Source: CAISIP01 sp043759735
GTDB lineage: Bacteria > Pseudomonadota > Gammaproteobacteria > Burkholderiales > Burkholderiaceae_C
DNA: 64,000 nt
Direction: 5' to 3'
Assembly (NCBI GenBank): GCA_043759735.1
Contig: JAYUQC010000073.1
Coordinates: 1 to 64,000 of the forward strand
Shown here piece by piece: positions 8,690 to 17,306 of this stretch (positions are counted from its first letter, which is position 1; each line of letters begins with the position of its first letter). The position numbers were made by a program, and so were the translations under genes. The notes beneath the pieces are model-generated. The model was not told where the DNA came from. It worked only from the letters and a program-made list of their open reading frames with translations, and did no database searches.

Positions 8690-8746
8690 GGGCTGGCACC
8701 GACTTCCTGAAATTGTTTCAGCCTGCGCGGATGGCGGGCCATCGGT

Positions 8747-10012
8747 TCAAGGGTACATGTATTTGCGGGTGAACGGGTAACGCGACTGCGCGCCTGGCGG
8801 ACTGTCGAATGGGCCCCCCTCGTCCGGACGTGCAGCCAGTATCTGGTGAAGCGACAACCAGCCGCGCTCGAAACTCAGGGCGCTGCCGGCCAGGTACAGC
8901 CGGTAGGCGCGCAACATCCGCTCGGTCTGTGCCTGGGAACTGCCGTTGGAACGCAGCGCGACCAGGGCCTGCTCCAGTCGGGATTCCAACCCATCGGACC
9001 AGGCCCACAAGGTGCGCGCGTAATGCGGGCGCAGGTTCTCGGTGTCGAGCATCTCCAGTCCGGCACCCGCGCCCTCGTCCAGCAACTGGCTCACATGTTG
9101 CAACTCGCCACCAGGGAAGATGTATTTCTCGATGAAGTCGCCAATGCCGGCGCCCAACTGCCCGGCCTGCGGGCCGGCCGCGGTGATGCCATGGTTGAGC
9201 ACCAGGCCACCTGGCGCCAACAACTGGAATATTTTCCGGAAATAGGCACCCAGATTGGCCTGACCGACATGCTCGATCATGCCGACCGACGCGATCTTGT
9301 CGAATGGGGAGGCTGCCTGCAGGTCGCGGTAGTCGCACAGCAGCATCCGGACCCGGCCCTCCAGACCCCTGTCGCGGATCAATTGCGCGACATACGCGTG
9401 CTGGTTTTTCGACAGCGTGATGCCGGTTGCATCGACACCGTAGTGCTCGACGGCCCACAGCAGCAAGCCGCCCCAGCCAGCACCGATGTCCAGGAATCGC
9501 TCGCCCTGGCGCAGCATCAGTTTGCGACAGATGAGGTCGAGTTTGGCCTCTTGCGCTTGCGCCAGCGTCATGGACGGCTGGGCGAAATAAGCGCAGGAGT
9601 AAACCCGCTTCGGGTCCAGCCACAACGCATAGAAGTCATCACTCACATCGTAGTGGAACCTCACCTGCGCTGCGTCGCGCTCGATCGAGTGGGCGGCGGC
9701 CGAGCGAACCCGGCGCGCAGCGCGGGTCCACCAGGCGGCGCGCTCGGGCACTGGGGATGCGGGCAGCAGCTTCGCGGCCACGTCCATGACGTCACGCATC
9801 GCGCCCTTGATGCGGATGTGGTCTTCGACAAAACCCTCCGCTATCTTGCCGATTTTGCCGGCCGCCAGCAGCGCGACCGCCGGCCAGCGCGAAAACTCCA
9901 GTGTCACGCCGGCACGGCTCGGGCCAACCAGGCGACCGCCCGGCAGGCGCAGACAGAGGGGCACATTCAATCGCGCCAGCTGTGACTCGGCGGAACGGAT
10001 CAAGTGCTCCAT
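8747..10012 (-). CDS. cfa: Cyclopropane-fatty-acyl-phospholipid synthase family methyltransferase
   Basis: S-adenosylmethionine-dependent enzyme of 421 residues that would add a methylene bridge to unsaturated acyl chains of membrane phospholipids. Visible motifs are the FHYDVSDDFY segment (residues 119-128), YSCAYF, the SAM-binding GAGWGG (177-182), GITLSKNQ, and GMIEHVG. The N-terminal lipid-binding domain (about residues 1-100) is present. Length is slightly above E. coli Cfa. The ORF extends upstream to 10048, but ATG 10012 starts the conserved part. It is transcribed away from the aminobenzoyl-CoA operon across a 99-base divergent gap. Confidence 0.9.
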   Translation of the reverse strand: MEHLIRSAESQLARLNVPLCLRLPGGRLVGPSRAGVTLEFSRWPAVALLAAGKIGKIAEGFVEDHIRIKGAMRDVMDVAAKLLPASPVPERAAWWTRAARRVRSAAAHSIERDAAQVRFHYDVSDDFYALWLDPKRVYSCAYFAQPSMTLAQAQEAKLDLICRKLMLRQGERFLDIGAGWGGLLLWAVEHYGVDATGITLSKNQHAYVAQLIRDRGLEGRVRMLLCDYRDLQAASPFDKIASVGMIEHVGQANLGAYFRKIFQLLAPGGLVLNHGITAAGPQAGQLGAGIGDFIEKYIFPGGELQHVSQLLDEGAGAGLEMLDTENLRPHYARTLWAWSDGLESRLEQALVALRSNGSSQAQTERMLRAYRLYLAGSALSFERGWLSLHQILAARPDEGGPFDSPPGAQSRYPFTRKYMYP

Positions 10013-10075
10013 AGGCGCAATTCTTGCGCCATGGGTTGGATTCGTCAATCGCTGCGCGCAAAGGCGACTTCCTGC

Positions 10076-10103
10076 TTGACAGGTTTTCGTTTAGGCATAA
10101 ACT
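10076..10103 (+). promoter_or_regulatory. Probable sigma-70 promoter for the aminobenzoyl-CoA operon
   Basis: A perfect TTGACA (10076-10081) is followed after 16 bases by TAAACT (10098-10103), a four-of-six match to the -10 element. The downstream gene starts at 10112, so a transcript from here would be nearly leaderless. The site lies in the gap between divergent genes, and the operon's MarR regulator could bind here, but I see no clear palindrome. Confidence 0.45.
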
Positions 10104-10111
10104 ATTTTGTC

Positions 10112-12541
10112 ATGAATATCCTATGCATTGGTGGTGGGCCGGCCGGTCTGTATTTCGGCTTGCTGATGAAGTTGCAGGACCCGTCCCACCGGGTCGTGGT
10201 GGTGGAGCGCAACAAGCCGTTCGATACCTTCGGCTGGGGCGTCGTGTTGTCGGACCAGACACTGGAGAATCTCGCGCAAGCGGATCCGCCGAGTGCGCAG
10301 CTGATCGGCGACGCGCTCAACCACTGGGACGACATCGAGGTGTTCTTCAAGGGACGCAGCGTGCGCTCGGGTGGACACGGTTTTTGCGGCATCGGCCGCA
10401 AGCACCTGCTCAACATCCTGCAGCAACGCTGTATGGCCGTGGGGGTGGAACTGGAGTTCGAGAAGGACATTGCGGACGACCAGGCGCTGGCCACCGAATA
10501 CCAGGCCGATCTGGTGATCGCCTGCGATGGCCTGAACAGCCGCATCCGCACGCGCTATGCGCAGGTCTACCAGCCTGACATCGATACGCGCCTGTGTCGC
10601 TTCGTCTGGCTGGGCACCCACAAGACCTTCGACGCATTCACCTTTGCCTTCGAGCAGACCGAACACGGCTGGTTTCAGGCCCATGCCTATAAGTTCGACG
10701 ATACGACCGCCACGTTCATCGTCGAGACGCCGCAGGAAGTCTGGCAGGCGCATGGCCTGCAGGACATGGAGCCGGCGCAGGCCGTGGCTTTTTGCGAAAA
10801 ACTGTTCGCCAAGTATCTCGACGGCCATGCGCTGATCAACAACGCCACCCATCTGCGTGGTTCGGCGAACTGGATCCGTTTTCCGCGCGTCATGTGCAGG
10901 ACCTGGGTGCACCATGTCGACTTGCCGCACGGGCGGGTCCCGGTCGTACTGATGGGCGATGCCGCGCATACCGCGCATTTCTCGATTGGCAGTGGCACCA
11001 AGCTGGCGCTGGAAGACGCGATCGATCTGGCCAACACCTTTGCCCAGCCCGGCGCCACCGCCAACATGGATGCGCTGCTGCAGCGCTACGAGGACCGGCG
11101 CAGCGTCGAGGTGTTCAAGATCCAGAATGCCGCGCGCAATTCGACCGAATGGTTCGAAAACGTGACGCGCTACACCGGCATGCAGATTGAACAGTTCGCG
11201 TATTCGCTGCTGACCCGGTCGCAACGCATCAGCCACGAGAACCTGCGCCTGCGCGACGCGCGCTGGCTCGGCGGCTTCGAGCAATGGATGGCACGCCACC
11301 AGCCGGCACCGGACGGGCAGGACACACAGGACGCGCCCGTTGCGGCGGCGCCGGCGCTGCCCCCCATGCTGCTGCCGTTACAGATACGCGGAGCCCGGTT
11401 GAAGAACCGCATCGTGGTCTCGCCGATGGCTACCTACTGCGCGGTCGATGGCGTGGTGCGGGATTTCCATCTGGTGCACCTGGGGGCACGGGCACTTGGC
11501 GGCGCGGCGATGGTGATGGTCGAGATGACCAGCCCCACTCCCGAAGGCCGCATCACGCCCGGCTGCACCGGCCTGTGGAACGATATGCAGCAGCACGCTC
11601 TGCAACGCATCGTTGACTTCGTGCATGCGCAGAGCTCCGCGCTGATCGGCCTGCAGCTCGGGCATAGCGGACCGAAGGGTTCGACCCAGGTCGGGTGGGA
11701 GCGGGCCGATGAGCCGTTGCCCGCTGACGGCCCGGATGCGAATTGGCCCTTGCTGGCGGCCAGCAGCGTAGCCTATGGCGCGCAGAACCAGACGCCGGTC
11801 GCGATGACTGAACAGGACATGCAGCGCCTGTGCAATGCGTTCGTCGCGTCGACCCGGCGTGCGGCCGCAGCCCGATTTGATTGGCTCGAGCTGCATTGCG
11901 CGCATGGCTACCTGCTGGCCAGTTTCATCAGCCCGTTGACCAACCGGCGTACCGACGCGTATGGCGGACAGGGCAGCGGGGGTCTGGAAAACCGCTGCCG
12001 CTTTCCGCTCGAGGTTTTCCGTGCGATGCGCGCAGTCTGGCCGCAGGACAAGCCCATGAGCGTGCGCATATCGGCGCACGACTGGGCGGCGGGCGGCACA
12101 GACGCGGACGACGCGGTGCAGATTGCCCATCTGTTCAAGGCCGCCGGCTGCGACATGATCGACGTATCGTCCGGCCAGACCACGCGCGATGCGCAACCGG
12201 TGTATGGCCGGATGTACCAGACGCCGTTTGCCGATCGCATCCGTAACGAGGCCGGGATTCGCACCATCGCCGTGGGCGCCATCACCCAGGCCGATCAGGT
12301 CAACAGCATCATCGCAGCGGGCCGGGCCGACCTGTGCGCCATCGCGCGACCGCACCTGGCCGATCCGGCATGGACGCTGCACGAGACGGCCGCGTTGCAG
12401 TCGCCGCAGGTGCAATGGCCGCGACCATACTGGAGCGGGCGTGACCAGCTCTACCGCGAGACGGCCAAGGTGCAACAGGCCGCAGGGGCCGGCAGCGCAC
12501 TGGCCGCGGCCGACGCCGAGGCAAAGGCGCAGGGATTCTGA
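10112..12541 (+). CDS. Two-domain 2-aminobenzoyl-CoA (or salicylyl-CoA) monooxygenase/reductase
   Basis: An 809-residue flavoprotein. Residues 1 to about 400 are a class A FAD monooxygenase with the dinucleotide motif GGGPAG near the start and GDAAHTAHFSIGSG around residue 282. Residues from about 417 to the end are an Old Yellow Enzyme-type FMN barrel, with NRIVVSPM, the substrate-site HCAHGY and the SPLTNRRTDAYGG segment. This architecture is that of Azoarcus 2-aminobenzoyl-CoA monooxygenase/reductase, which hydroxylates and then reduces the ring of anthraniloyl-CoA. Databases often label it salicylyl-CoA 5-hydroxylase. A 2-aminobenzoate-CoA ligase and a RidA homologue in the same operon favour the anthranilate reading. 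Confidence 0.88.
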   Translation: MNILCIGGGPAGLYFGLLMKLQDPSHRVVVVERNKPFDTFGWGVVLSDQTLENLAQADPPSAQLIGDALNHWDDIEVFFKGRSVRSGGHGFCGIGRKHLLNILQQRCMAVGVELEFEKDIADDQALATEYQADLVIACDGLNSRIRTRYAQVYQPDIDTRLCRFVWLGTHKTFDAFTFAFEQTEHGWFQAHAYKFDDTTATFIVETPQEVWQAHGLQDMEPAQAVAFCEKLFAKYLDGHALINNATHLRGSANWIRFPRVMCRTWVHHVDLPHGRVPVVLMGDAAHTAHFSIGSGTKLALEDAIDLANTFAQPGATANMDALLQRYEDRRSVEVFKIQNAARNSTEWFENVTRYTGMQIEQFAYSLLTRSQRISHENLRLRDARWLGGFEQWMARHQPAPDGQDTQDAPVAAAPALPPMLLPLQIRGARLKNRIVVSPMATYCAVDGVVRDFHLVHLGARALGGAAMVMVEMTSPTPEGRITPGCTGLWNDMQQHALQRIVDFVHAQSSALIGLQLGHSGPKGSTQVGWERADEPLPADGPDANWPLLAASSVAYGAQNQTPVAMTEQDMQRLCNAFVASTRRAAAARFDWLELHCAHGYLLASFISPLTNRRTDAYGGQGSGGLENRCRFPLEVFRAMRAVWPQDKPMSVRISAHDWAAGGTDADDAVQIAHLFKAAGCDMIDVSSGQTTRDAQPVYGRMYQTPFADRIRNEAGIRTIAVGAITQADQVNSIIAAGRADLCAIARPHLADPAWTLHETAALQSPQVQWPRPYWSGRDQLYRETAKVQQAAGAGSALAAADAEAKAQGF

Positions 12542-12543
12542 CC

Positions 12544-13032
12544 ATGGACAAGGAAGCCCGGCTCATCGGAACCTCGGCAGCCGAGCATCCGCAGGAGTTG
12601 CGTTTGTGGCTGCGCCTTTTGACCTGTACCCAGTTGATCGAGACCCGTATCCGCGGCACATTGCGCGACCAGTTCGACATGACGTTGCCGCGCTTTGACC
12701 TGATGGCGCAACTCGAACGCGCGCCCGAAGGCCTGAAGATGAACGAATTGTCGCGCCGCATGATGGTCACCGGTGGCAACATCACCGGCATCACCGACCA
12801 GCTGGTGCAGGAAGACCTGGTCGAGCGGGTCCAGGTGCCGGGCGACCGGCGTGCCTACCGGGTGTGCCTGACCGCTCGTGGCCGTGCCCAGTTCGCGATC
12901 ATGGCGCAGGCCCACGAGACCTGGGTAGTCGATGCTTTCAGCGGCTTGAGCGTGCGCGAGGTCGACTCCTTGCACCGGCTGCTGGGCAAGGTCAAGCAAA
13001 AGAGCCAACCAAAGATCAAGGAAACCCCATGA
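12544..13032 (+). CDS. MarR-family transcriptional regulator
   Basis: A 162-residue winged-helix regulator. The recognition region is LPRFDLMAQLERAPEGLKMNELSRRMMVTGGNITGITDQLV, and the wing carries the family's DRRAYRVCLTARGR (DxR motif). It begins 2 bases after the monooxygenase gene and overlaps the crotonase gene by 4 bases, so it is made with the enzymes it probably controls. Members in CoA-dependent aromatic pathways, such as BadR-type proteins, usually respond to an aromatic acid or its CoA thioester; that is inference here. Confidence 0.9.
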   Translation: MDKEARLIGTSAAEHPQELRLWLRLLTCTQLIETRIRGTLRDQFDMTLPRFDLMAQLERAPEGLKMNELSRRMMVTGGNITGITDQLVQEDLVERVQVPGDRRAYRVCLTARGRAQFAIMAQAHETWVVDAFSGLSVREVDSLHRLLGKVKQKSQPKIKETP

Positions 13033-13883
13033 AACATTACATTGGTGCCGGCAATCCCATGCGCAGCCGTTACGACGCAACCGCGGCATTCCAGGCGCGC
13101 CATTTTTCCTGGAGTTGCGCCGATGGTGTGGGCACCATCACCTTGAACCGGCCCGAGCGCAAGAACCCGTTGACCTTTGACTCCTATGCCGAGTTGTGCC
13201 AGCTGTTCGACGCCTTGCGACGCAGCACCGACATCAAGGTGGTGGTGGTCACCGGCGCTGGCGGCAATTTCTGCTCCGGTGGTGATGTGCACGAGATCAT
13301 CGGGCCGCTGACCAGGATGAGCATGCCCGAGTTGCTGGAGTTCACCCGCATGACCGGCGATCTGGTCAAGACCATGCGCAACTGCCCGCAGCCGGTTGTC
13401 GGCGCCATCGATGGCATCTGCGCCGGCGCGGGCGCCATGCTGGCGCTGGCCTGCGACATTCGCTACGGCACGCCGTCCACCCGCACCGCATACCTGTTCA
13501 CCCGGGTTGGCCTGGCTGGCGCAGACATGGGTGCCTGCGCCTTGTTGCCCCGGGTGATCGGACAGGGTCGCGCCAGCGAATTGTTGTTCAGCGGGCGCGC
13601 CATGACGGCCCAGGAAGGGCTGGCCTGGGGCTTCTTCAATGCGCTGTTCGAGCCCGCCGAACTGCTGTCCAAGGCCCAGGCGTTCGCAGCTGAACTCGCT
13701 GGCGGGCCGACCTTTGCGCATGGCATGACCAAGACCATGCTGCAGCAGGAATGGGCCATGACCATCGAGCAGGCGGTCGAGGCGGAGGCCCAGGCGCAGG
13801 CGATCTGCATGCAGACGAAGGACTTCACGCGGGCCTACGAGGCCTTCGCCGCCAAATCCAAACCTGTTTTTGCTGGGGATTGA
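13029..13883 (+). CDS. Crotonase-family enzyme (enoyl-CoA hydratase/isomerase fold)
   Basis: A 284-residue crotonase with the oxyanion-hole segments GAGGNFCSGGDV (about residues 75-86) and DGICAGAGAMLALACD. By eye the two catalytic glutamates of classic hydratases are absent: the first site reads GAGAMLA and the second lies in RVGLAGADMG. A plain hydratase role is therefore uncertain; ring-opening hydrolysis of the cyclic beta-ketoacyl-CoA made by the upstream enzyme would fit. The first 20 residues precede the fold. Stop and start overlap with marR by ATGA; the next gene starts 3 bases after the stop. Confidence 0.85.
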   Translation: MKHYIGAGNPMRSRYDATAAFQARHFSWSCADGVGTITLNRPERKNPLTFDSYAELCQLFDALRRSTDIKVVVVTGAGGNFCSGGDVHEIIGPLTRMSMPELLEFTRMTGDLVKTMRNCPQPVVGAIDGICAGAGAMLALACDIRYGTPSTRTAYLFTRVGLAGADMGACALLPRVIGQGRASELLFSGRAMTAQEGLAWGFFNALFEPAELLSKAQAFAAELAGGPTFAHGMTKTMLQQEWAMTIEQAVEAEAQAQAICMQTKDFTRAYEAFAAKSKPVFAGD

Positions 13884-13886
13884 AGC

Positions 13887-15068
13887 ATGGCTTCCAGTAC
13901 CGCGCATTACGCGCTGCCGTTTTTTTCCGACCAGCACCGGGAACTGGCCGTGCGCCTGCTGGTGTGGGCGCCGCAGCAGGACGTGGACGAGTCTGATGAC
14001 CGCGCGGCCTGCCGGCGCTGGGTCGCGCTGCTGGGTGCCGGGGGCTGGCTGCGCTATTGCGTGCCGAAGGCCTTCGGGGGTGCGCTGGAAAAGCTCGACT
14101 CCCGCGCGCTGGTGATCTTGCGCGAGACGCTGGCGTTTCACTCCCCGCTGGCCGACTTCGCATTCGCGATGCAAGGCCTGGGCAGCGGCGCGATCACGCT
14201 GGCCGGCAGCGCCGAGCAGCAGGCGACGTACCTGGGGGCGGTCGCGCGTGGCGACAAGATCGCCGCGTTTGCGCTCAGCGAGCCCGACGCCGGCTCCGAT
14301 GTGGGTGCGATGGCCACCACCGCCCGCGCGGACGGGGATGGCTTCATGCTGGACGGCGTCAAGACCTGGATCAGCAACGGCGGCATCGCCGATTACTACT
14401 GCGTGTTTGCCAAGACCGAACCGACCAAGGGGACCCGCGGCATCACCGCCTTCATCGTCGACGCCGGCACCGAGGGCCTGGACGATTCGGAGCAAATCCA
14501 TGTGATGGCGCCGCATCCACTGGCCAGCCTGCGCTTCAAAGAGTGTCGGGTCGCGGCCAGTGCCCGGCTCGGCCCGCTCGAAGGCGGCTTCAAGCTGGCG
14601 ATGCAGACGCTCGACATCTTCCGCGCATCGGTCGCCGGTGCCGCCTTGGGCATGGCGCGGCGGGCCCTGCATGAGGCCGTGTCCTTTGCCCGGCAACGGC
14701 CGATGTTCGGCCAGCACCTGGCCGATTTCCAGCTGACCCAGGCCAAGCTCGGCGACATGGCTGCGCTGATCGACGCCGCGGCGCTGCTGACCTACCGCGC
14801 AGCCTGGTTGCGCGACTGCGTCGGCACTGCCACACCCGAGCAGGCCCAGGCCTATTCAGCCCAGGCAGCAATGGCCAAGATGGCGGCCACCGAAAACGCC
14901 CAGCGCGTAATCGACATGGCGCTGCAGATGCATGGCGGCCGGGGGGTGCAGGTGGGCAACACGATCGAGCACTTGTACCGCGACATCCGTTCTTTACGCA
15001 TCTACGAAGGTGCAACCGAGGTACAACAACTCATCATCGGCAAAGCCGTATTGAAAGGAGCAGCATGA
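13887..15068 (+). CDS. Acyl-CoA dehydrogenase
   Basis: A 393-residue FAD-dependent acyl-CoA dehydrogenase that would oxidise an acyl-CoA to the 2,3-enoyl-CoA and pass electrons to electron-transferring flavoprotein. Family signatures are FALSEPDAGSDVGAM, TWISNGG, the C-terminal QMHGGRGVQVGNTIEHLYRD and RIYEGATEVQ with the catalytic glutamate. It supplies the beta-oxidation step expected after ring opening in the aminobenzoyl-CoA pathway. Its stop overlaps the start of the CoA ligase gene by 4 bases, inside a dispersed repeat sequence. Confidence 0.93.
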   Translation: MASSTAHYALPFFSDQHRELAVRLLVWAPQQDVDESDDRAACRRWVALLGAGGWLRYCVPKAFGGALEKLDSRALVILRETLAFHSPLADFAFAMQGLGSGAITLAGSAEQQATYLGAVARGDKIAAFALSEPDAGSDVGAMATTARADGDGFMLDGVKTWISNGGIADYYCVFAKTEPTKGTRGITAFIVDAGTEGLDDSEQIHVMAPHPLASLRFKECRVAASARLGPLEGGFKLAMQTLDIFRASVAGAALGMARRALHEAVSFARQRPMFGQHLADFQLTQAKLGDMAALIDAAALLTYRAAWLRDCVGTATPEQAQAYSAQAAMAKMAATENAQRVIDMALQMHGGRGVQVGNTIEHLYRDIRSLRIYEGATEVQQLIIGKAVLKGAA

Positions 15069-15116
15069 GCCCGCCGGACCGCTCCAAGGGCGAATCACGC
15101 AGTGCGCAGCACGAAG
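15065..15116. repeat. Diverged copy of the 8.3-kb repeat at a gene start
   Basis: The 52 bases from the ATG of the CoA-ligase gene match the reverse complement of the repeat at 8259-8370 with a few substitutions and single-base shifts; the run CGCAGTGCGCAGCACG is exact. It encodes the peptide MSPPDRSKGESRSAQHE. The copy has supplied both the last bases of the dehydrogenase gene and the start codon plus first 17 or so codons of the ligase. Confidence 0.8.
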
Positions 15117-16762
15117 TTTCTTCAGTGGCCGCATCCGCACAGGTGGATCGATTTGTCCACGACCGATTGCCCGATCCGGGCCGGATGCCGGAGCTGTGTT
15201 TCGATGCACCCGAACTGGTGTTCCCCGAACAACTGAACCTGGTGCAGGAACTGCTGGACAAGGCGCCGATCAAGGGTTTCGCCAATTTTCCGATGTTGCG
15301 CTCGGACGCGTTGTCGCTCAGTTATGCCGAGGCCCGCGTGCGGGTCGACCGCATCGCCCATGTGCTGGTGCAGGATCTGGGCCTGGTGCCGGGCAACCGG
15401 GTTTTGCTGCGGGGTGGCAATTCCATTGCGCTGGCGCTGGCCATGCTGGCAGTGATGAAGGCCGGCCTGATCGCAGTAGCCACGATGCCCTTGCTGCGCG
15501 CCAGGGAACTGGGCGACATCATCGACAAGGCAGAACCCGCCGTGGCCCTGTGCGACGATTCGCTGCGCGAGGAACTGGTGCAGGCGCAGGCGCAGCATCC
15601 GGCGCTCAAGACCATCATCGGGTTTAACGCCACAGTGGGCGCCGATGAATCGGACTCGCTGGAGGCGCGTGTCACCGACAAGCACGGCGCTTTCACCGCT
15701 TGTGCGACCGCGGCGACCGACATCGCGCTGATGGCGTTCACCTCGGGCACCACCGGCAAGCCCAAGGCGGCGGTGCATACCCACCGCGACGTGCTTGCCG
15801 CCTGCGAGGCCTGGCCGCGCCATGTGCTGTGCGCCACGCCGGACGACGTGGTCATGGGCTCGCCGCCGCTGGCATTCACCTTCGGTCTGGGTGGCTTGCT
15901 GATCTTCCCGATGTGGGCCGGCGCGTCGGTATATTTCCCCGCCAAACCCTACACCCCCGACGGCATGGCGCAGCTGATGTTCGAGGTGGGAGCAACGATC
16001 TGCTACACCGCGCCCACCTTCTACCGCCAGATGGCGCCGCACCTCAAGAGCGTGATCGCGCAGCGTGGCAGACCGTCGTTGCGATTGTGCGTGAGTGCCG
16101 GCGAGGCGTTGCCCGACGCAACCCGCCAGCTCTGGAAGAATGCCAGCGGCATCGAGATCCTGGACGGCATTGGCGCCACCGAGATGTTCCATATCTTCAT
16201 CTCGTCGCCGCCCCAGTCGGTTCGCGCCGGCGCCATTGGCAAGGTGGTGCCGGGTTATGTCGCCATGGTGGTCGATGACGATGGCCATGCGGTGCCGATC
16301 GGCACGGTCGGCAGGCTGGCGGTCAAGGGCCCGACCGGCTGCAAGTACCTGGACGACCCGCGCCAGGCCGACTATGTGCGCGATGGCTGGAACTACCCAG
16401 GCGATGCGTTCAGGCAGGACGTCGATGGCTATTTTTTCTACCAGGCCCGCACCGACGACATGATCATCACCTCGGGCTACAACGTGGGTGCGCCCGAGGT
16501 CGAGGATGCGCTGCTCAAGCATGCGTTTGTGGCTGAATGCGCGGTAGTGGGAGTTCCGGACGACGAGCGCGGCATGCAGGTCAAGGCATTTTGTGTGCTC
16601 AAGCCGGGTGTCAGTGGCGATGCCGCGATGGTGAAGGCGCTGCAAGACCATGTGAAGTCCAGTATCGCGCCCTACAAGTATCCGCGCGCGATCGAATTCG
16701 TCGCCAGTCTGCCCCGCACCGAGACCGGCAAGTTGCAACGTTTCAAACTGAAATCCCCATGA
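15065..16762 (+). CDS. abmG: 2-aminobenzoate-CoA ligase (benzoate-CoA ligase family)
   Basis: A 565-residue adenylate-forming ligase that would turn 2-aminobenzoate, ATP and CoA into 2-aminobenzoyl-CoA, the entry step of the operon. Motifs: TSGTTGKPK (226-234), PPLAFTFGLGG, DGIGATEMFHIF, YNVGAPEVEDAL (from 472) and PRTETGKLQ with the C-terminal lysine near 557. GATEM with FTFGLGG is typical of the benzoate/2-aminobenzoate ligases. A good AAGGAG site precedes ATG 15065. The first 17 residues come from a dispersed repeat, not from ligase sequence; conserved sequence begins around DRFVHDRLP. Specificity is inferred from family resemblance and operon. Confidence 0.86.
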   Translation: MSPPDRSKGESRSAQHEVSSVAASAQVDRFVHDRLPDPGRMPELCFDAPELVFPEQLNLVQELLDKAPIKGFANFPMLRSDALSLSYAEARVRVDRIAHVLVQDLGLVPGNRVLLRGGNSIALALAMLAVMKAGLIAVATMPLLRARELGDIIDKAEPAVALCDDSLREELVQAQAQHPALKTIIGFNATVGADESDSLEARVTDKHGAFTACATAATDIALMAFTSGTTGKPKAAVHTHRDVLAACEAWPRHVLCATPDDVVMGSPPLAFTFGLGGLLIFPMWAGASVYFPAKPYTPDGMAQLMFEVGATICYTAPTFYRQMAPHLKSVIAQRGRPSLRLCVSAGEALPDATRQLWKNASGIEILDGIGATEMFHIFISSPPQSVRAGAIGKVVPGYVAMVVDDDGHAVPIGTVGRLAVKGPTGCKYLDDPRQADYVRDGWNYPGDAFRQDVDGYFFYQARTDDMIITSGYNVGAPEVEDALLKHAFVAECAVVGVPDDERGMQVKAFCVLKPGVSGDAAMVKALQDHVKSSIAPYKYPRAIEFVASLPRTETGKLQRFKLKSP

Positions 16763-17157
16763 AATTGCTCCAACCGCCCGGCTGGGCACCGGCCAAGGGC
16801 TATTCCAATGGCGTCGCTGCCCGTGGCACGCAGGTATTTGTCGGCGGACAGATCGGCTGGAATGGCCAGCAGCAGTTCGAGACCGACGACTTCATCGGCC
16901 AGACGGCGCAGGCATTGCGCAATATCGTGGCCGTGTTGCAGCAGGCGGGCGCGGACCCCTCGCACATGGTGCGTATGACCTGGTACATCGTCGATCGGGT
17001 CGAGTACAGCGCGCGGCTCAAGGAACTGGGCCAGGTCTATCGCGATGTCATGGGGCGCAACTTCCCGGCCATGACCTGCGTCCAAGTGGCCGCGCTGGTC
17101 GAGCTACGGGCCAAGGTCGAGATCGAGGTGACGGCGGTGTTGCCTGATCATTCATGA
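16759..17157 (+). CDS. RidA-family protein, probable enamine/imine hydrolase
   Basis: A 132-residue protein of the YjgF/YER057c/UK114 (Rid) fold. RidA proteins hydrolyse reactive enamines and imines, releasing ammonia. Here it is the last gene of the aminobenzoyl-CoA operon (4-base overlap with the ligase), where an enamine made on ring reduction must lose its nitrogen. The C-terminal signature reads FPAMTCVQVAALV then VEIEVTAV. The position of the arginine that binds the carboxylate of 2-imino acids in true RidA (PAR) is methionine. That suggests a substrate without a free carboxylate, such as a CoA thioester; function is inference. Confidence 0.88.
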   Translation: MKLLQPPGWAPAKGYSNGVAARGTQVFVGGQIGWNGQQQFETDDFIGQTAQALRNIVAVLQQAGADPSHMVRMTWYIVDRVEYSARLKELGQVYRDVMGRNFPAMTCVQVAALVELRAKVEIEVTAVLPDHS

Positions 17158-17306
17158 ACCTGCGCAACCCACGGAAAGTGCTGCAATGAGGAACGTCCTG
17201 TTGGCGTCAACGCTGGACGTGCTGCATGAGGCCTTCGTCATCACGGCGGCCGACAATTGGACCAGGCTCGATGCGCGCGCGCTGCTGGCGAAGTACATCC
17301 CCGGCA

